Source: CAWBXL01 sp963837365 (GTDB lineage: Bacteria > Acidobacteriota > Terriglobia > Terriglobales > Acidobacteriaceae). From it: a stretch of 64,000 nucleotides of DNA. The DNA is taken from positions 1 to 64,000 of the forward strand of contig CAWIMW010000012.1 of NCBI GenBank assembly GCA_963837365.1, in the 5' to 3' direction. The notes beneath the pieces were generated by a model, which was not told where the DNA came from, searched no databases, and saw nothing but the letters and a program-made list of their open reading frames with translations. Both the position numbers and the translations under genes were made by a program. Positions 16,206-24,476 of this stretch are shown one piece after another; position 1 is the stretch's first letter, and every line of letters begins with the position of its first letter.

Positions 16206-18503
16206 ATGCGGCGTTTTTATGTTGTGCGTTTGGTTTTACTAATCGGAACAATTGCACTCTTATTTTCTGCCTGCCACCGCGATCCCAATGTACGCAAACA
16301 AAAATACTTCAAGAGCGGCCAGCAATATTTTCAACAGGGCAAGTACCGGGAAGCCGCGATTGAATTCCAGAATGCTGCCCAGATTGATCCGCATTACGCC
16401 GCGGCACACTATGCGCTGGCGCAATCGTACGTCAAACTCCAGCAATGGACGGCCGCATTCAATGAGCTCAGCCGGACCATCGACATCGAACCCAACAACT
16501 TCGCGGCCCATTTGGAAATCGCCAACATGCTGATCGCCGCCAACCAGCTTAAGCGGGCGCACGAACACATTGATTTACTCTTGGAACAGCAGCCCAATGA
16601 TTTCAAGGTGCACAACGCTGCGGCAACTCTGCTGGGCGCCGAAGGCAATTTACAGGGTGGCCTTCAGGAGGCCGAGAAAGCAGTTGCGCTGGCACCGCAA
16701 GAATACCAGTCCTATCTCACATTGGCCCTGTTGCAACTTCGACTCGGTCAAGCAGACGCGGCCGGACAGAACCTGAAGAAAGCCGCAGATTTAGCGCCTA
16801 CTTCCTCTCAGGCGCAACTGGCATTGGCGAGTTTCTATCAGTCGCGGGGGCAGTTCGCTGAGTCAGAGCAGCAGCTCAAGCAAGCCATCGCCGTCAGCCC
16901 GAAAAACCCCGAGTTGCGCGCTGCACTCGTCAAACTGTATGCCGGTCAAGGGAAAAAAGCTGAGGCCGAACAGGTCACGCAGGAGGCTAAGCGTGACCTG
17001 GCCGACGTCTCCTCCGGCTATCGCATGCCGGGTGACTATTACTTTGCTACCGGCGATATTGACCGGGCCACCACCGAGTACGCCTCCCTGTACCGTGACC
17101 ATCCTCAAGACGTGCAGGTGAAAAAGAACTACATCCAGTTACTCATCCTGAAAAATCAACTCGATGAGGCCGGGAAACTCAACGACGAAATCCTGAAGGT
17201 GAACGCCAACGATCCCGAAGCGCTGGTCTATCGCGGACAAATCCTGTTACGTCAGGAAAAGCCAAACGAGGCGGTCAATGTATTGCAGAATGCCATTAAG
17301 AATGACCCTACCAACGGTATCGCGCACTATCACTTGGGGGTTGCATTCAGTCAACAAGGCAATTTGCTGCAAGCGGAAAACGAATGGCGCGAAGCCATAC
17401 GCCTGCGTCCTGACATGGTCGAAGCGCATCGTGCCCTGGCTGAGTCTTCCCTGCGCCGGCGTGATATGGCGGCGCTGGAGCAGAGCGCCAATCAAATCAT
17501 TAATCTACGCTCGGCTTCTCCTGACGGCTATCTGCTCCGCGCGGCGTCCTATATGAATCGCCGTCAGTATTCCAGGGCGGAGAAAGATATTCGCCAAGCC
17601 ATGGCAGTGGCCCCCCAAAGCCCGGCCCCACTGGTACAGATGGGGAATCTGAACCTGATACAAAAAAACTACGCAGAGGCGGGTATGTGGTACCAGCAAG
17701 GATTGGAGCATGATTCACACTCGCTCGAAGCGCTTAGTGGCCTGATGAATACCTATCTTGCCCAGAAACAACCAGACAAGGCGATTGCCGTCGCCAATGC
17801 GCAGATTGCTAAGGTCCAGGACAGCAGTTCGTTCTACGATCTGCTGGGGACCGCATTGTTCAACAACAAGAAAGACACCGCAGCCGCAGAAGCCGCATTC
17901 AAGAGGTCGCTTGAACTGGACCAGAATAACGCGGATGCGCTGGTCAAGCTTGGGCAGCTTCTAGTCAGTAAGGGATCTACGGACGAAGCCATGGCCCGCT
18001 ATCAGCGGGCTGCGCAGCAAAATCCTAAACAAGCCGGCTTCTATATCTTGATGGGACAGCTCTACGAAACCAAGCAGGATTGGGCCAATGCTAAACAGAT
18101 GTACCAGAAGGCCCTGGAGATCAGTCCCAACAGCGCGCTTGCAGCCAACAATCTCGCGTACCTGATGGTGCAAACCCGCGACAATCTCGACACCGCACTC
18201 TCGCTGGCACAAACCGCCCGGCGGACGATGTCCGAATCTCCCAATGCCGCGGATACACTCGGTTGGGTGTATTACCAGAAGGGCATTTACCGCTCGGCAG
18301 TCGATCTTTTCGAGGAGTCGCTCCGGCTAGCCCAAAAAGCAGGACAACCTGATAATCCCACGGTGCACTACCATCTCGGGCTGGCGTACAACAAGACCGG
18401 GGAGTTTGATCTAGCCAAGCAGCATTTACAACGAGTACTGAAGATCAACCCTCAATACCGGGAGGCCGCAGAGATAAAAAAGTTACTGGCCCAGATAGGA
18501 TAA
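16206..18503 (+). CDS. TPR-repeat lipoprotein (PrsT-like)
   Basis: 765 residues. Signal peptide with a lipobox (LLFSAC, Cys near residue 23), then about 18-20 tetratricopeptide repeats to the end, many with the NPxN or P-loop-like turn seen as EPNNFAAHLEIA, DPTNGIAHYHLGVAF and NPQYREAAEI. Such proteins anchor in the outer or inner membrane and scaffold protein complexes. Length, lipobox and neighbourhood (a PEP-CTERM protein and sigma-54 activators) match the PrsT-type component of PEP-CTERM/exopolysaccharide loci. AAGGAG lies 11 bases before the ATG. No enzymatic domain. Confidence 0.85.
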   Translation: MRRFYVVRLVLLIGTIALLFSACHRDPNVRKQKYFKSGQQYFQQGKYREAAIEFQNAAQIDPHYAAAHYALAQSYVKLQQWTAAFNELSRTIDIEPNNFAAHLEIANMLIAANQLKRAHEHIDLLLEQQPNDFKVHNAAATLLGAEGNLQGGLQEAEKAVALAPQEYQSYLTLALLQLRLGQADAAGQNLKKAADLAPTSSQAQLALASFYQSRGQFAESEQQLKQAIAVSPKNPELRAALVKLYAGQGKKAEAEQVTQEAKRDLADVSSGYRMPGDYYFATGDIDRATTEYASLYRDHPQDVQVKKNYIQLLILKNQLDEAGKLNDEILKVNANDPEALVYRGQILLRQEKPNEAVNVLQNAIKNDPTNGIAHYHLGVAFSQQGNLLQAENEWREAIRLRPDMVEAHRALAESSLRRRDMAALEQSANQIINLRSASPDGYLLRAASYMNRRQYSRAEKDIRQAMAVAPQSPAPLVQMGNLNLIQKNYAEAGMWYQQGLEHDSHSLEALSGLMNTYLAQKQPDKAIAVANAQIAKVQDSSSFYDLLGTALFNNKKDTAAAEAAFKRSLELDQNNADALVKLGQLLVSKGSTDEAMARYQRAAQQNPKQAGFYILMGQLYETKQDWANAKQMYQKALEISPNSALAANNLAYLMVQTRDNLDTALSLAQTARRTMSESPNAADTLGWVYYQKGIYRSAVDLFEESLRLAQKAGQPDNPTVHYHLGLAYNKTGEFDLAKQHLQRVLKINPQYREAAEIKKLLAQIG

Positions 18504-18510
18504 TTTGAAT

Positions 18511-18543
18511 CTCCTGCCGTCGTCCGTTGTGAGACGGCAGGAG
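18511..18543. terminator. Strong hairpin between convergent genes
   Basis: Perfect 11-base stem CTCCTGCCGTC / GACGGCAGGAG with an 11-base loop, starting eight bases after the TPR gene stop. No T-run follows on either strand, so it may act as an RNA 3'-end stabiliser or a weak bidirectional terminator. Confidence 0.5.
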
Positions 18544-18582
18544 GATTCGCAGGAAACAGTGCTTTAGTCGTTCCGTTCCAGG

Positions 18583-19188
18583 TTACGCAAATCGCTGTTT
18601 TCGATACTTGCGCCTTATCGCTCCCATCAATCCAATCAAACCTGCACCCATAAAAGCTATGGAGCCAGGTTCGGGAACTGATATAGCCGTCACGTTGATG
18701 GGAACCCCGGTAAGGGAACTGGGTTGCAATGTAGGGTTGCTCTGAAAGGCCTTCCCGTCAACTGTGAACGTAATCTGGAGTACCGCTGACCTGCCATCGC
18801 CGAGTGCGCCAATGGCGATCCCGGTGAATGTGTACAGGGTACTGCCACCCGAGGTGGACACAGTCCAAGTCGAATTCCCACTGAAAGCTCCCGAGAACAG
18901 TGCTCCACCATCGCTTCCCGTGATCGTAACCACGCCTGGCGAAGGACGGAAGGTCGCACCATGGAGCACGCTGCCCGGTGCATTCATCAGACCGGTTGAA
19001 AATGCCAGTGTCCCCAAATCGGCGCCGTTAACACCGTTGACATTGACCAAGGTGGCATCGCTGACCCTCAATCCAGTACTGTCAGCCCAGAGATACCCCC
19101 CGTTGCTTGTAAAGCTGATGTCGTCCGCGTAGGCTGCCATAGGCAAAACTAGCGCGAGAGCTAACATCAGCAGTAATTTCTTGCCCAT
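18583..19188 (-). CDS. PEP-CTERM sorting-domain surface protein
   Basis: 201 residues. Signal peptide at 1-21 (LLLMLALALVLPMAAYAD), a beta-rich Gly/Ser/Thr-rich body, then the sorting signal VPEPGSIAFMGAGLIGLMG followed by RRKYRKQ. The PEP motif, membrane helix and basic tail mark a substrate of an exosortase (EpsH type), which cuts near the PEP and releases the body for envelope or matrix. No exosortase is in this window. A sigma-54 promoter-like site lies at 19270-19285 upstream. Confidence 0.9.
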   Translation of the reverse strand: MGKKLLLMLALALVLPMAAYADDISFTSNGGYLWADSTGLRVSDATLVNVNGVNGADLGTLAFSTGLMNAPGSVLHGATFRPSPGVVTITGSDGGALFSGAFSGNSTWTVSTSGGSTLYTFTGIAIGALGDGRSAVLQITFTVDGKAFQSNPTLQPSSLTGVPINVTAISVPEPGSIAFMGAGLIGLMGAIRRKYRKQRFA

Positions 19189-19250
19189 ATACTTACTGCC
19201 TCCTGCGTAGAACTATTGTGATTTCAGCAATGCTCTTGGGGAGGGCATTA

Positions 19251-19267
19251 CTTACCACACTGGTAAG
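19251..19267. promoter_or_regulatory. Perfect palindrome CTTACCA-CAC-TGGTAAG at the PEP-CTERM gene start site
   Basis: Seven-base arms around CAC. It spans the predicted transcription start of the sigma-54 promoter at 19270-19285, a location where a bound protein would block initiation. Operator role is inference. Confidence 0.45.
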
Positions 19268-19269
19268 TA

Positions 19270-19285
19270 AGCATGCGGCATGCCA
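19270..19285 (-). promoter_or_regulatory. Sigma-54 (RpoN) promoter for the PEP-CTERM gene
   Basis: Minus strand reads TGGCATGCCGCATGCT, against the RpoN consensus TGGCAYRNNNNTTGCW; the invariant GG (-24) and GC (-12) are at the exact spacing and one consensus position differs. Start would be near 19260, 72 bases before the ATG. The adjacent genes encode sigma-54 activators, and PEP-CTERM genes are known RpoN/PrsR targets. Confidence 0.65.
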
Positions 19286-19459
19286 AAGGTAACCGCTGGT
19301 AATACTGTTTATAAATCAAGCACATCTGGATTTGCCATAGCACGAATGGGGGAGAACCCTATCTGCAACCCAATGCACAAGATGGCAGCAACTGGGAAAA
19401 TCCCGCACTGCCATACTTCTGCCAAGCTTGTTTTGAAGATATCAATGCGGCGGTGTTTA

Positions 19460-20533
19460 TCAGTCAGCAGCGGGGTGGCTTTCGGCCACCAGCACGGGTT
19501 GTGGCGGTTTGCGTGAGCGATTGGGAGGCAATCCAGCTTCGCGAATTTTGTATAACAAAGCACGGTAACTGATGCCGAGTGTGCGTGCAGCCTGCTTGCG
19601 GTTCCAATGATGGTTTTGCAGGACCTTCAAAATTACTTTCTTCTCCAGTTCATGTACCGCTTGGCGAGTAATTTTCTTTAAAGAAATCGGACCATCGAAA
19701 TTGATTTCTGGACTTAAGTACTGCGGTTCGCGTGCGACTAAATCACTGGTGATCGCGTCTTCGTTGCCCAAAATCACGTACCGTTTGACCAGGTTTTCCA
19801 GTTCGCGAATATTGCCCGGCCAGTGATATTTCTCCAGCACGTTTGTCAACTCAGGAGAGAAGGCCTTGGCGCGGCAGTTGTATTTACGGTTATAGAAATC
19901 AAGGAAATAGTTCGCAAGATCAGGGATGTCGGCGCGGCGTTCCCGCAACGGAGGCAGAGAAACATTGACGACGTTGATCCGGTAAAACAAATCCTGGCGG
20001 AAAGTTCCGTTCTCAATTTCTTCTTCCAGCCGGCGATTGGTAGCGCAGACTACACGCACTTCAACTTTCTTATCTTCCTGGGCGCCAATGCGGCAGAACT
20101 GCCCGTCCTGCAAAAGTTGCAGCAACTTGGATTGCAGCGCGGAGTCCAACTCAGAAATCTCGTCCAAGAAAAGTGTACCCCGGTGTGCCATTTCGACCCG
20201 GCCAGGCTTCATTCCGTAAGCTCCGGTAAAGGCGCCTTTTTCGTAGCCAAACAGTTCGCTTTCCAGCAGCGTTCCGGGAATGGCTGGACAATTTACTTTC
20301 ACGTAGGGTCCGGTTTTCCACGGAGACAAGCCATGAACCATCCTGGCAATGATGTCCTTGCCGGTGCCGCTCTCGCCCTGGATGAGTACGGGGACGTTGG
20401 CGCTGGCAACCTTGGTCAAACGGTCGCGTACTGCACGCATAGCATCGGAACGCCCGAAAACTATGTTCTCAGGCGGAATATCCCCGAGCGATTGGACTAA
20501 AGCACTGACCGGATTGGCGGTTAAGGTTGGCAT
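19460..20533 (-). CDS. Sigma-54-dependent activator without receiver domain
   Basis: 357 residues: AAA+ domain from about residue 25 (Walker A GESGTGKD at 53-60; sigma-54 contact loop GAFTGA at 100-105; sensor region NRRLEEEIENGTFRQDLFYR) and a Fis-type HTH at the end (WNRKQAARTLGISYRALLYK). The usual N-terminal receiver is absent; only some 25 residues precede the ATPase, so activity must be controlled by level, partner or oligomerisation. Similar to PspF/PrsR-like regulators. A sigma-54-like site at 20572-20587 suggests possible autoregulation. Likely target: the PEP-CTERM gene downstream at 18583-19188. Confidence 0.92.
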   Translation of the reverse strand: MPTLTANPVSALVQSLGDIPPENIVFGRSDAMRAVRDRLTKVASANVPVLIQGESGTGKDIIARMVHGLSPWKTGPYVKVNCPAIPGTLLESELFGYEKGAFTGAYGMKPGRVEMAHRGTLFLDEISELDSALQSKLLQLLQDGQFCRIGAQEDKKVEVRVVCATNRRLEEEIENGTFRQDLFYRINVVNVSLPPLRERRADIPDLANYFLDFYNRKYNCRAKAFSPELTNVLEKYHWPGNIRELENLVKRYVILGNEDAITSDLVAREPQYLSPEINFDGPISLKKITRQAVHELEKKVILKVLQNHHWNRKQAARTLGISYRALLYKIREAGLPPNRSRKPPQPVLVAESHPAAD

Positions 20534-20571
20534 GAAAGTAAACTAACTCCTGTGTATGCACTGTTTTTATC

Positions 20572-20587
20572 TGCACCCGGCAAGCCA
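20572..20587 (-). promoter_or_regulatory. Possible sigma-54 promoter for the activator gene
   Basis: Minus strand TGGCTTGCCGGGTGCA keeps GG at -24 and GC at -12 at correct spacing, with two other consensus positions changed. It would start transcription about 30 bases before the ATG at 20533. Confidence 0.4.
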
Positions 20588-20734
20588 AATGGGGAAGGTC
20601 GATTTCGTGAATGCACATATTGCAGCTAAATATCGCAGCTACAATAGATTAGACCGGTGCCCAAGGCGGAACAATGGCACTTCCGTGGGATGGATTTTAG
20701 CCCTCAGATTGACATTTCTTGTAGGAAAAACTTT

Positions 20735-21127
20735 TCACATTGTGGCAGGGTCTTTCCGTCGCCTGGAAGACCCATTGGCTGCATGTTTCGATAGCGGCTT
20801 GGTAAACCGCAGCCCCACCAATTGGTAGCCATCGGCATGCTCCACACGAACTGCGCGTGCCCGCATGTTTTTCGCAGTCTGCGCCTGGCCTTTGGCGGCG
20901 AGAAATGGGGCTGTAGGAATTTCGAGCGAAACCTGCGTGGAATGCGGCAATGAGCGTCTTACCGCAACCAACGCTCCACCTGCGGAAACATTCATGGCAG
21001 TAGCGAACTCGAGAAAATCCTTCCCTTTCTCGTCTTTACTGCGAACGAAAATTGGAATTGCCAGGGGCAATCGTGGCCACTGACGACGTTCTTGTGCATT
21101 CTGTTCGGTCAAGGATCTTATCCTCAC
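20735..21127 (-). CDS. Single-domain PilZ protein
   Basis: 130 residues, one PilZ domain. RRQWPRLPLAIPIFVR near residues 14-29 is the RxxxR-like region and NVSAGGALVAV near 46-56 corresponds to the DxSxxG motif, with Asn in place of Asp. Binding of cyclic di-GMP is therefore plausible but not certain. It probably lies in the same transcriptional direction as the sigma-54 activator and is divergent from the kinase gene, so it belongs to the same envelope-control locus. Confidence 0.8.
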   Translation of the reverse strand: MRIRSLTEQNAQERRQWPRLPLAIPIFVRSKDEKGKDFLEFATAMNVSAGGALVAVRRSLPHSTQVSLEIPTAPFLAAKGQAQTAKNMRARAVRVEHADGYQLVGLRFTKPLSKHAANGSSRRRKDPATM

Positions 21128-21386
21128 CAGGGGAGTAACAACGCGGCTATCTCTCGCACCTTAGGGGCCAAACGGCAGTATATAGGCATGAAGCGGCCGG
21201 GCAACAACCCGTAACACCGATAAGAAACACGGTAAAACCCAGCAAAAAACAGGCATTAGCCCACGACTGACCACAGACAAAGTTCGTCGGTATCACGACA
21301 ATATTCCCATGTATATCAGAGGGTTACAAGTGCAATCTTTTTCCTATCTTTGACAAAGCCATGGCTTTTTCGTTGACAGTAAGGAA

Positions 21387-22406
21387 ATGAATAGCATACG
21401 ATTCGTTAGCGCTACTTACCATTTTGGATCGATTGTTCCCTCCCCTTTGTTGGACCCTGAAAGCGGGTTTTCCCAAGCTATGGCTTCAAACCCAGAAGGC
21501 GTTTACATGTCTAAGGCAGCAGAGGCTGAACCGACGACTAGCTCGGTAAAAGCCGGTGACACTCCTTCGGAGGGCGTGGATGTAGTTGATCAATACACAC
21601 GGCTGCGCGATCGTTTCCAACGGACCACCACCGCGCTAAGCTCGGCGGCCCACGACCTCAAAACACCGCTTGCCATTCTTAACGGGTACATCGAACTGCT
21701 GCGCAGTGAAAAGCTGGGTGGCCTCAACGAACGGCAGCGGGAAATTCTGCGCGATATGCACTCGAGCGGCCGGCGGCTTGACCATTTTATTCAGGACTTT
21801 CTCACCTTCAGCGTTCTGGAGACAGGTGAGATGAAGATGCGGTTTACCGAGAACGACATGAATGCCAGTCTCTCGGAAGTGTGCCAACTCTGGTCCAACC
21901 GCTTCCAGGAAAAAGGGCTTGCCCTCTACTTTCTAGGAAATGAAAAACTGACTCCGTTCCCCTTCGATTCGGCAAAGGTGCAGCGTGTGATTTCAAACTT
22001 GCTGGAGAATGCCTCCAAGTACACACCCGCCGGCGGCACTGTCTGGCTACATGCAGAACCTTACATGTGGGAGCGCCGTGGTGGCGATGCGCAGAGCGTT
22101 TCCGCAGAACGCCGCAAGCGCAGTTTGACTGTACCCAATGCAGTGAAAGTCAGCGTCGCCGATACCGGCCCGGGAATTCCTGCGGAGTATCACCTGGAAG
22201 TTTTCGACGATTTCTTCCGCCTCCCGGACGCCGAGGATCAGGCCGAAGGCATGGGTCTTGGTCTCGCCATCGTCCGCCGGCTGGTCACCGCCATGGGAGG
22301 AAAGATCTGGATCGAAAGCGACCAGGGCGCGGGTTCAAAGTTTTCTTTCATCATCCCCCTGATACCGCCAACCACAAGCACCGGACAGGAAAAACCGAAT
22401 GCCTGA
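21387..22406 (+). CDS. Soluble sensor histidine kinase
   Basis: 339 residues with HisKA and HATPase domains. H-box SAAHDLKTPLAILNGY places the phosphoryl-accepting His at residue 89. The N-box is ISNLLENASKYTP, and the G-boxes are DTGPGIP and GMGLGLAIV. No membrane helix or recognisable sensor domain is present in the 85 residues before the H-box, so it is cytosolic. ATG 21387 has AAGGAA directly adjacent. ATG 21507 (residue 41, GAAGG seven bases upstream) is a credible alternative start that would leave little before the dimerisation helices. The stop overlaps the response-regulator start by eight bases. Confidence 0.92.
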   Translation: MNSIRFVSATYHFGSIVPSPLLDPESGFSQAMASNPEGVYMSKAAEAEPTTSSVKAGDTPSEGVDVVDQYTRLRDRFQRTTTALSSAAHDLKTPLAILNGYIELLRSEKLGGLNERQREILRDMHSSGRRLDHFIQDFLTFSVLETGEMKMRFTENDMNASLSEVCQLWSNRFQEKGLALYFLGNEKLTPFPFDSAKVQRVISNLLENASKYTPAGGTVWLHAEPYMWERRGGDAQSVSAERRKRSLTVPNAVKVSVADTGPGIPAEYHLEVFDDFFRLPDAEDQAEGMGLGLAIVRRLVTAMGGKIWIESDQGAGSKFSFIIPLIPPTTSTGQEKPNA

Positions 22407-23814
22407 GACTTCCAAGATACTTCTGGTGGACGACGAGCCGGGAATGCTCCGCTATATCAAGACCCTGCTCGAGGTGGACGACTACAAGGTCCAGACCGCG
22501 ACCACCGGTGAAGAAGCGCTGGCTTTGGTGAATAAAGGCCTGCGCCCCGATCTGGTTTTGATGGACCTGCTGATGCCAGGGATCGATGGCTTGCAGACAT
22601 TGGAGCAACTGCGGCAGCTTCAGCCGGGCGTGAAAGTAGTCATGCTGTCGTGCGTCGGCGACACGAAAAAGGTGGTTCAGGCCATGCGTCTGGGCGCGCA
22701 GGATTACATCACCAAGCCCTTCCAAAAAGCTGAATTGGACGCGGTGATTGATACCTGCCTGGGTAAGAACCAGCAGAATTATCCCGGCGAAGTGGAAGAA
22801 CTCAGTGACGAAAATTTTTTCATCGCCGCCAGCCCCAGCATGCGCAAGATCCGCTCGCAGGTGGCGTTAGTTGCCAACGTCGACATCCCGGTACTGATGT
22901 TGGGCGAGAGCGGGACGGGAAAAGAAGTGATTTCGCGGCTCATCCATAAGCTGTCTCCACGCGCACATCGGACTTTCCTCAAAGTGAATTGCGCGGCCGT
23001 ACCCGCTGATTTGCTGGAAAGCGAATTGTTCGGTTACGAAGCCGGCGCTTTTACCGGCGCCAATCATGCCAAGCCCGGCAAGTTCGAGTTGTGTAACAAA
23101 GGCACGATCCTGCTTGACGAAATCGGCGAAATGCCTCCGGGGTTGCAGGCGAAGTTGCTGCACGTGCTTCAAGATCAACAGTTTTCGCGCCTGGGCAGCC
23201 GCTCGGTAATCAAAGTGGACGTCCGCATTCTGGCGGCCACAAATATCAACATTCCGGAAGCACTTGCCAACAAGCGCCTGCGCGAAGACCTCTATTACCG
23301 GTTGAATGCATTCACGGTACAAGTTCCGCCGCTACGCGAGCGCAAAGAAGAAATTCCAATTCTGCTGAAGCATTTCATGACGCACATGGCGGAGCACTAT
23401 GCCCGCCCGCCGTTGCCGCTTACTCCGAATTTGTTACAGGCCTGCGCGAACTACTCGTGGCCGGGCAACATCCGCGAGTTGAACAACTTTGTGAAGCGCT
23501 ACCTGGTTCTGGGCGATGAAAGCCTCGCCATCAGCGAACTCCATCCCAAGAGCGACGGTAATGGCGCGCAATTCGATCCGGCGGCCCCGCAGAACCCATC
23601 GGACGCAACCGGTGGCCTCAAATCCCTGGGAAGAAGCGCCAAAGACGAAGCTGAGGCGGAAGCCATCCGCAAAGCTCTGGACGAAACCAACTGGAACCGG
23701 AAACAGGCGGCTGCGCTGCTACAGATCAGCTACAAGGCACTGCTCTACAAGATCAAGCAGTATGGCTTAGCGCAGACTAAGGCAGGCCATCACAAACTTT
23801 CCGCGGGCGCGTAG
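22399..23814 (+). CDS. NtrC-family response regulator
   Basis: 471 residues: receiver (1-120, acceptor Asp56 in LVLMDLLMPG, conserved Lys106), AAA+ domain (about 140-370; Walker A GESGTGKE, GAFTGA at 216-221), then a Fis-type HTH (WNRKQAAALLQISYKALLYK). It activates sigma-54 RNA polymerase after phosphorylation, by the kinase whose gene overlaps its start. The AAA+ and HTH parts closely resemble those of the receiver-less activator 2 kb upstream, so the two may share binding sites or form mixed hexamers (inference). Confidence 0.95.
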   Translation: MPETSKILLVDDEPGMLRYIKTLLEVDDYKVQTATTGEEALALVNKGLRPDLVLMDLLMPGIDGLQTLEQLRQLQPGVKVVMLSCVGDTKKVVQAMRLGAQDYITKPFQKAELDAVIDTCLGKNQQNYPGEVEELSDENFFIAASPSMRKIRSQVALVANVDIPVLMLGESGTGKEVISRLIHKLSPRAHRTFLKVNCAAVPADLLESELFGYEAGAFTGANHAKPGKFELCNKGTILLDEIGEMPPGLQAKLLHVLQDQQFSRLGSRSVIKVDVRILAATNINIPEALANKRLREDLYYRLNAFTVQVPPLRERKEEIPILLKHFMTHMAEHYARPPLPLTPNLLQACANYSWPGNIRELNNFVKRYLVLGDESLAISELHPKSDGNGAQFDPAAPQNPSDATGGLKSLGRSAKDEAEAEAIRKALDETNWNRKQAAALLQISYKALLYKIKQYGLAQTKAGHHKLSAGA

Positions 23815-23895
23815 ATGAGTCTATCCTGCTGGTAGTGGTGAGTTTGAATTTCCACAGGTCTAGCAATTAGATAGCGCCTGTGGGAAACTGTTGCC

Positions 23896-24045
23896 ATGCC
23901 AAAGGATCGCAAAACGACGTTTTCGGATCGCCAAGCACAAGCTTCTCGCGACAAGAAACAGCAGCAAAAGAAAAAAGCCGCACCTAAAGAGAACTTGCCC
24001 AAAGCTGCCGATCGCACCGCGAGAAAAGTTACCGAGAGTCACTAA
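23896..24045 (+). CDS. Small basic protein (49 aa)
   Basis: 49 codons from ATG 23896 to TAA. The product starts MPKDRKTTFSDRQAQASRDK and contains runs of Gln and Lys. It is strongly basic and probably disordered, possibly nucleic-acid binding. No family recognised. Natural-looking composition and a GGGAAA stretch upstream support it; no homology was checked. Confidence 0.4.
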   Translation: MPKDRKTTFSDRQAQASRDKKQQQKKKAAPKENLPKAADRTARKVTESH

Positions 24046-24080
24046 TCGGTTGGTAGTGAGATATCCTATTTTTTTAGAGA

Positions 24081-24248
24081 ATGGCTGGGACGAAGACTCA
24101 TTACAAGCCGACTCAAATGCGTGGCAAGCGCGTGATATATGCCACTATAGACCCAGTCGAACGCAAGAAACAGACCTCATCCGCTAAATTTCAAACTGAG
24201 GCACTACCAGTCGGTTCCCTCCCTTTACTAAATTCTCCCCACCATTGA
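24081..24248 (+). CDS. Possible small protein (55 aa)
   Basis: ATG 24081 to TGA, 55 codons, beginning MAGTKTHYKPTQMRGKRVIY with a basic N-terminal half. The only ribosome-like signal is AGAGA directly before the ATG. It lies between the small basic gene and the 60-residue gene, all on the plus strand. Uncertain; may be non-coding. Confidence 0.25.
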   Translation: MAGTKTHYKPTQMRGKRVIYATIDPVERKKQTSSAKFQTEALPVGSLPLLNSPHH

Positions 24249-24291
24249 GAATGGAGTTTCGCCCAGATCGTCTTGGGCCATAGGAGCGCGC

Positions 24292-24474
24292 ATGGCAACC
24301 ACCGGAGAGCTGATCCGCCTGATGAACTATGTCGATGACATCACCACCACCCTGCGTCGCATTAACGCCTTCGTCCCCACGCTGGAACCCGAAGAGCGCA
24401 AGCGCCTCGCCGATGCCATACGTGCCGCCGACAGCAACCTGAACGACGTACTGACCCAACTGGACAAAAAGTAG
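24292..24474 (+). CDS. Small hypothetical protein (60 aa)
   Basis: 60 residues starting MATTGELIRLMNYVDDITTT, all helical and amphipathic with charged heptad-like spacing (EPEERKRLADAIRAADSNLN), compatible with a small coiled coil. ATG 24292 has GGAG seven bases upstream. It ends two bases before the start of the 3-hydroxyacyl-CoA dehydrogenase gene, so the two are almost certainly one operon. Function unknown. Confidence 0.65.
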   Translation: MATTGELIRLMNYVDDITTTLRRINAFVPTLEPEERKRLADAIRAADSNLNDVLTQLDKK

Positions 24475-24476
24475 GA

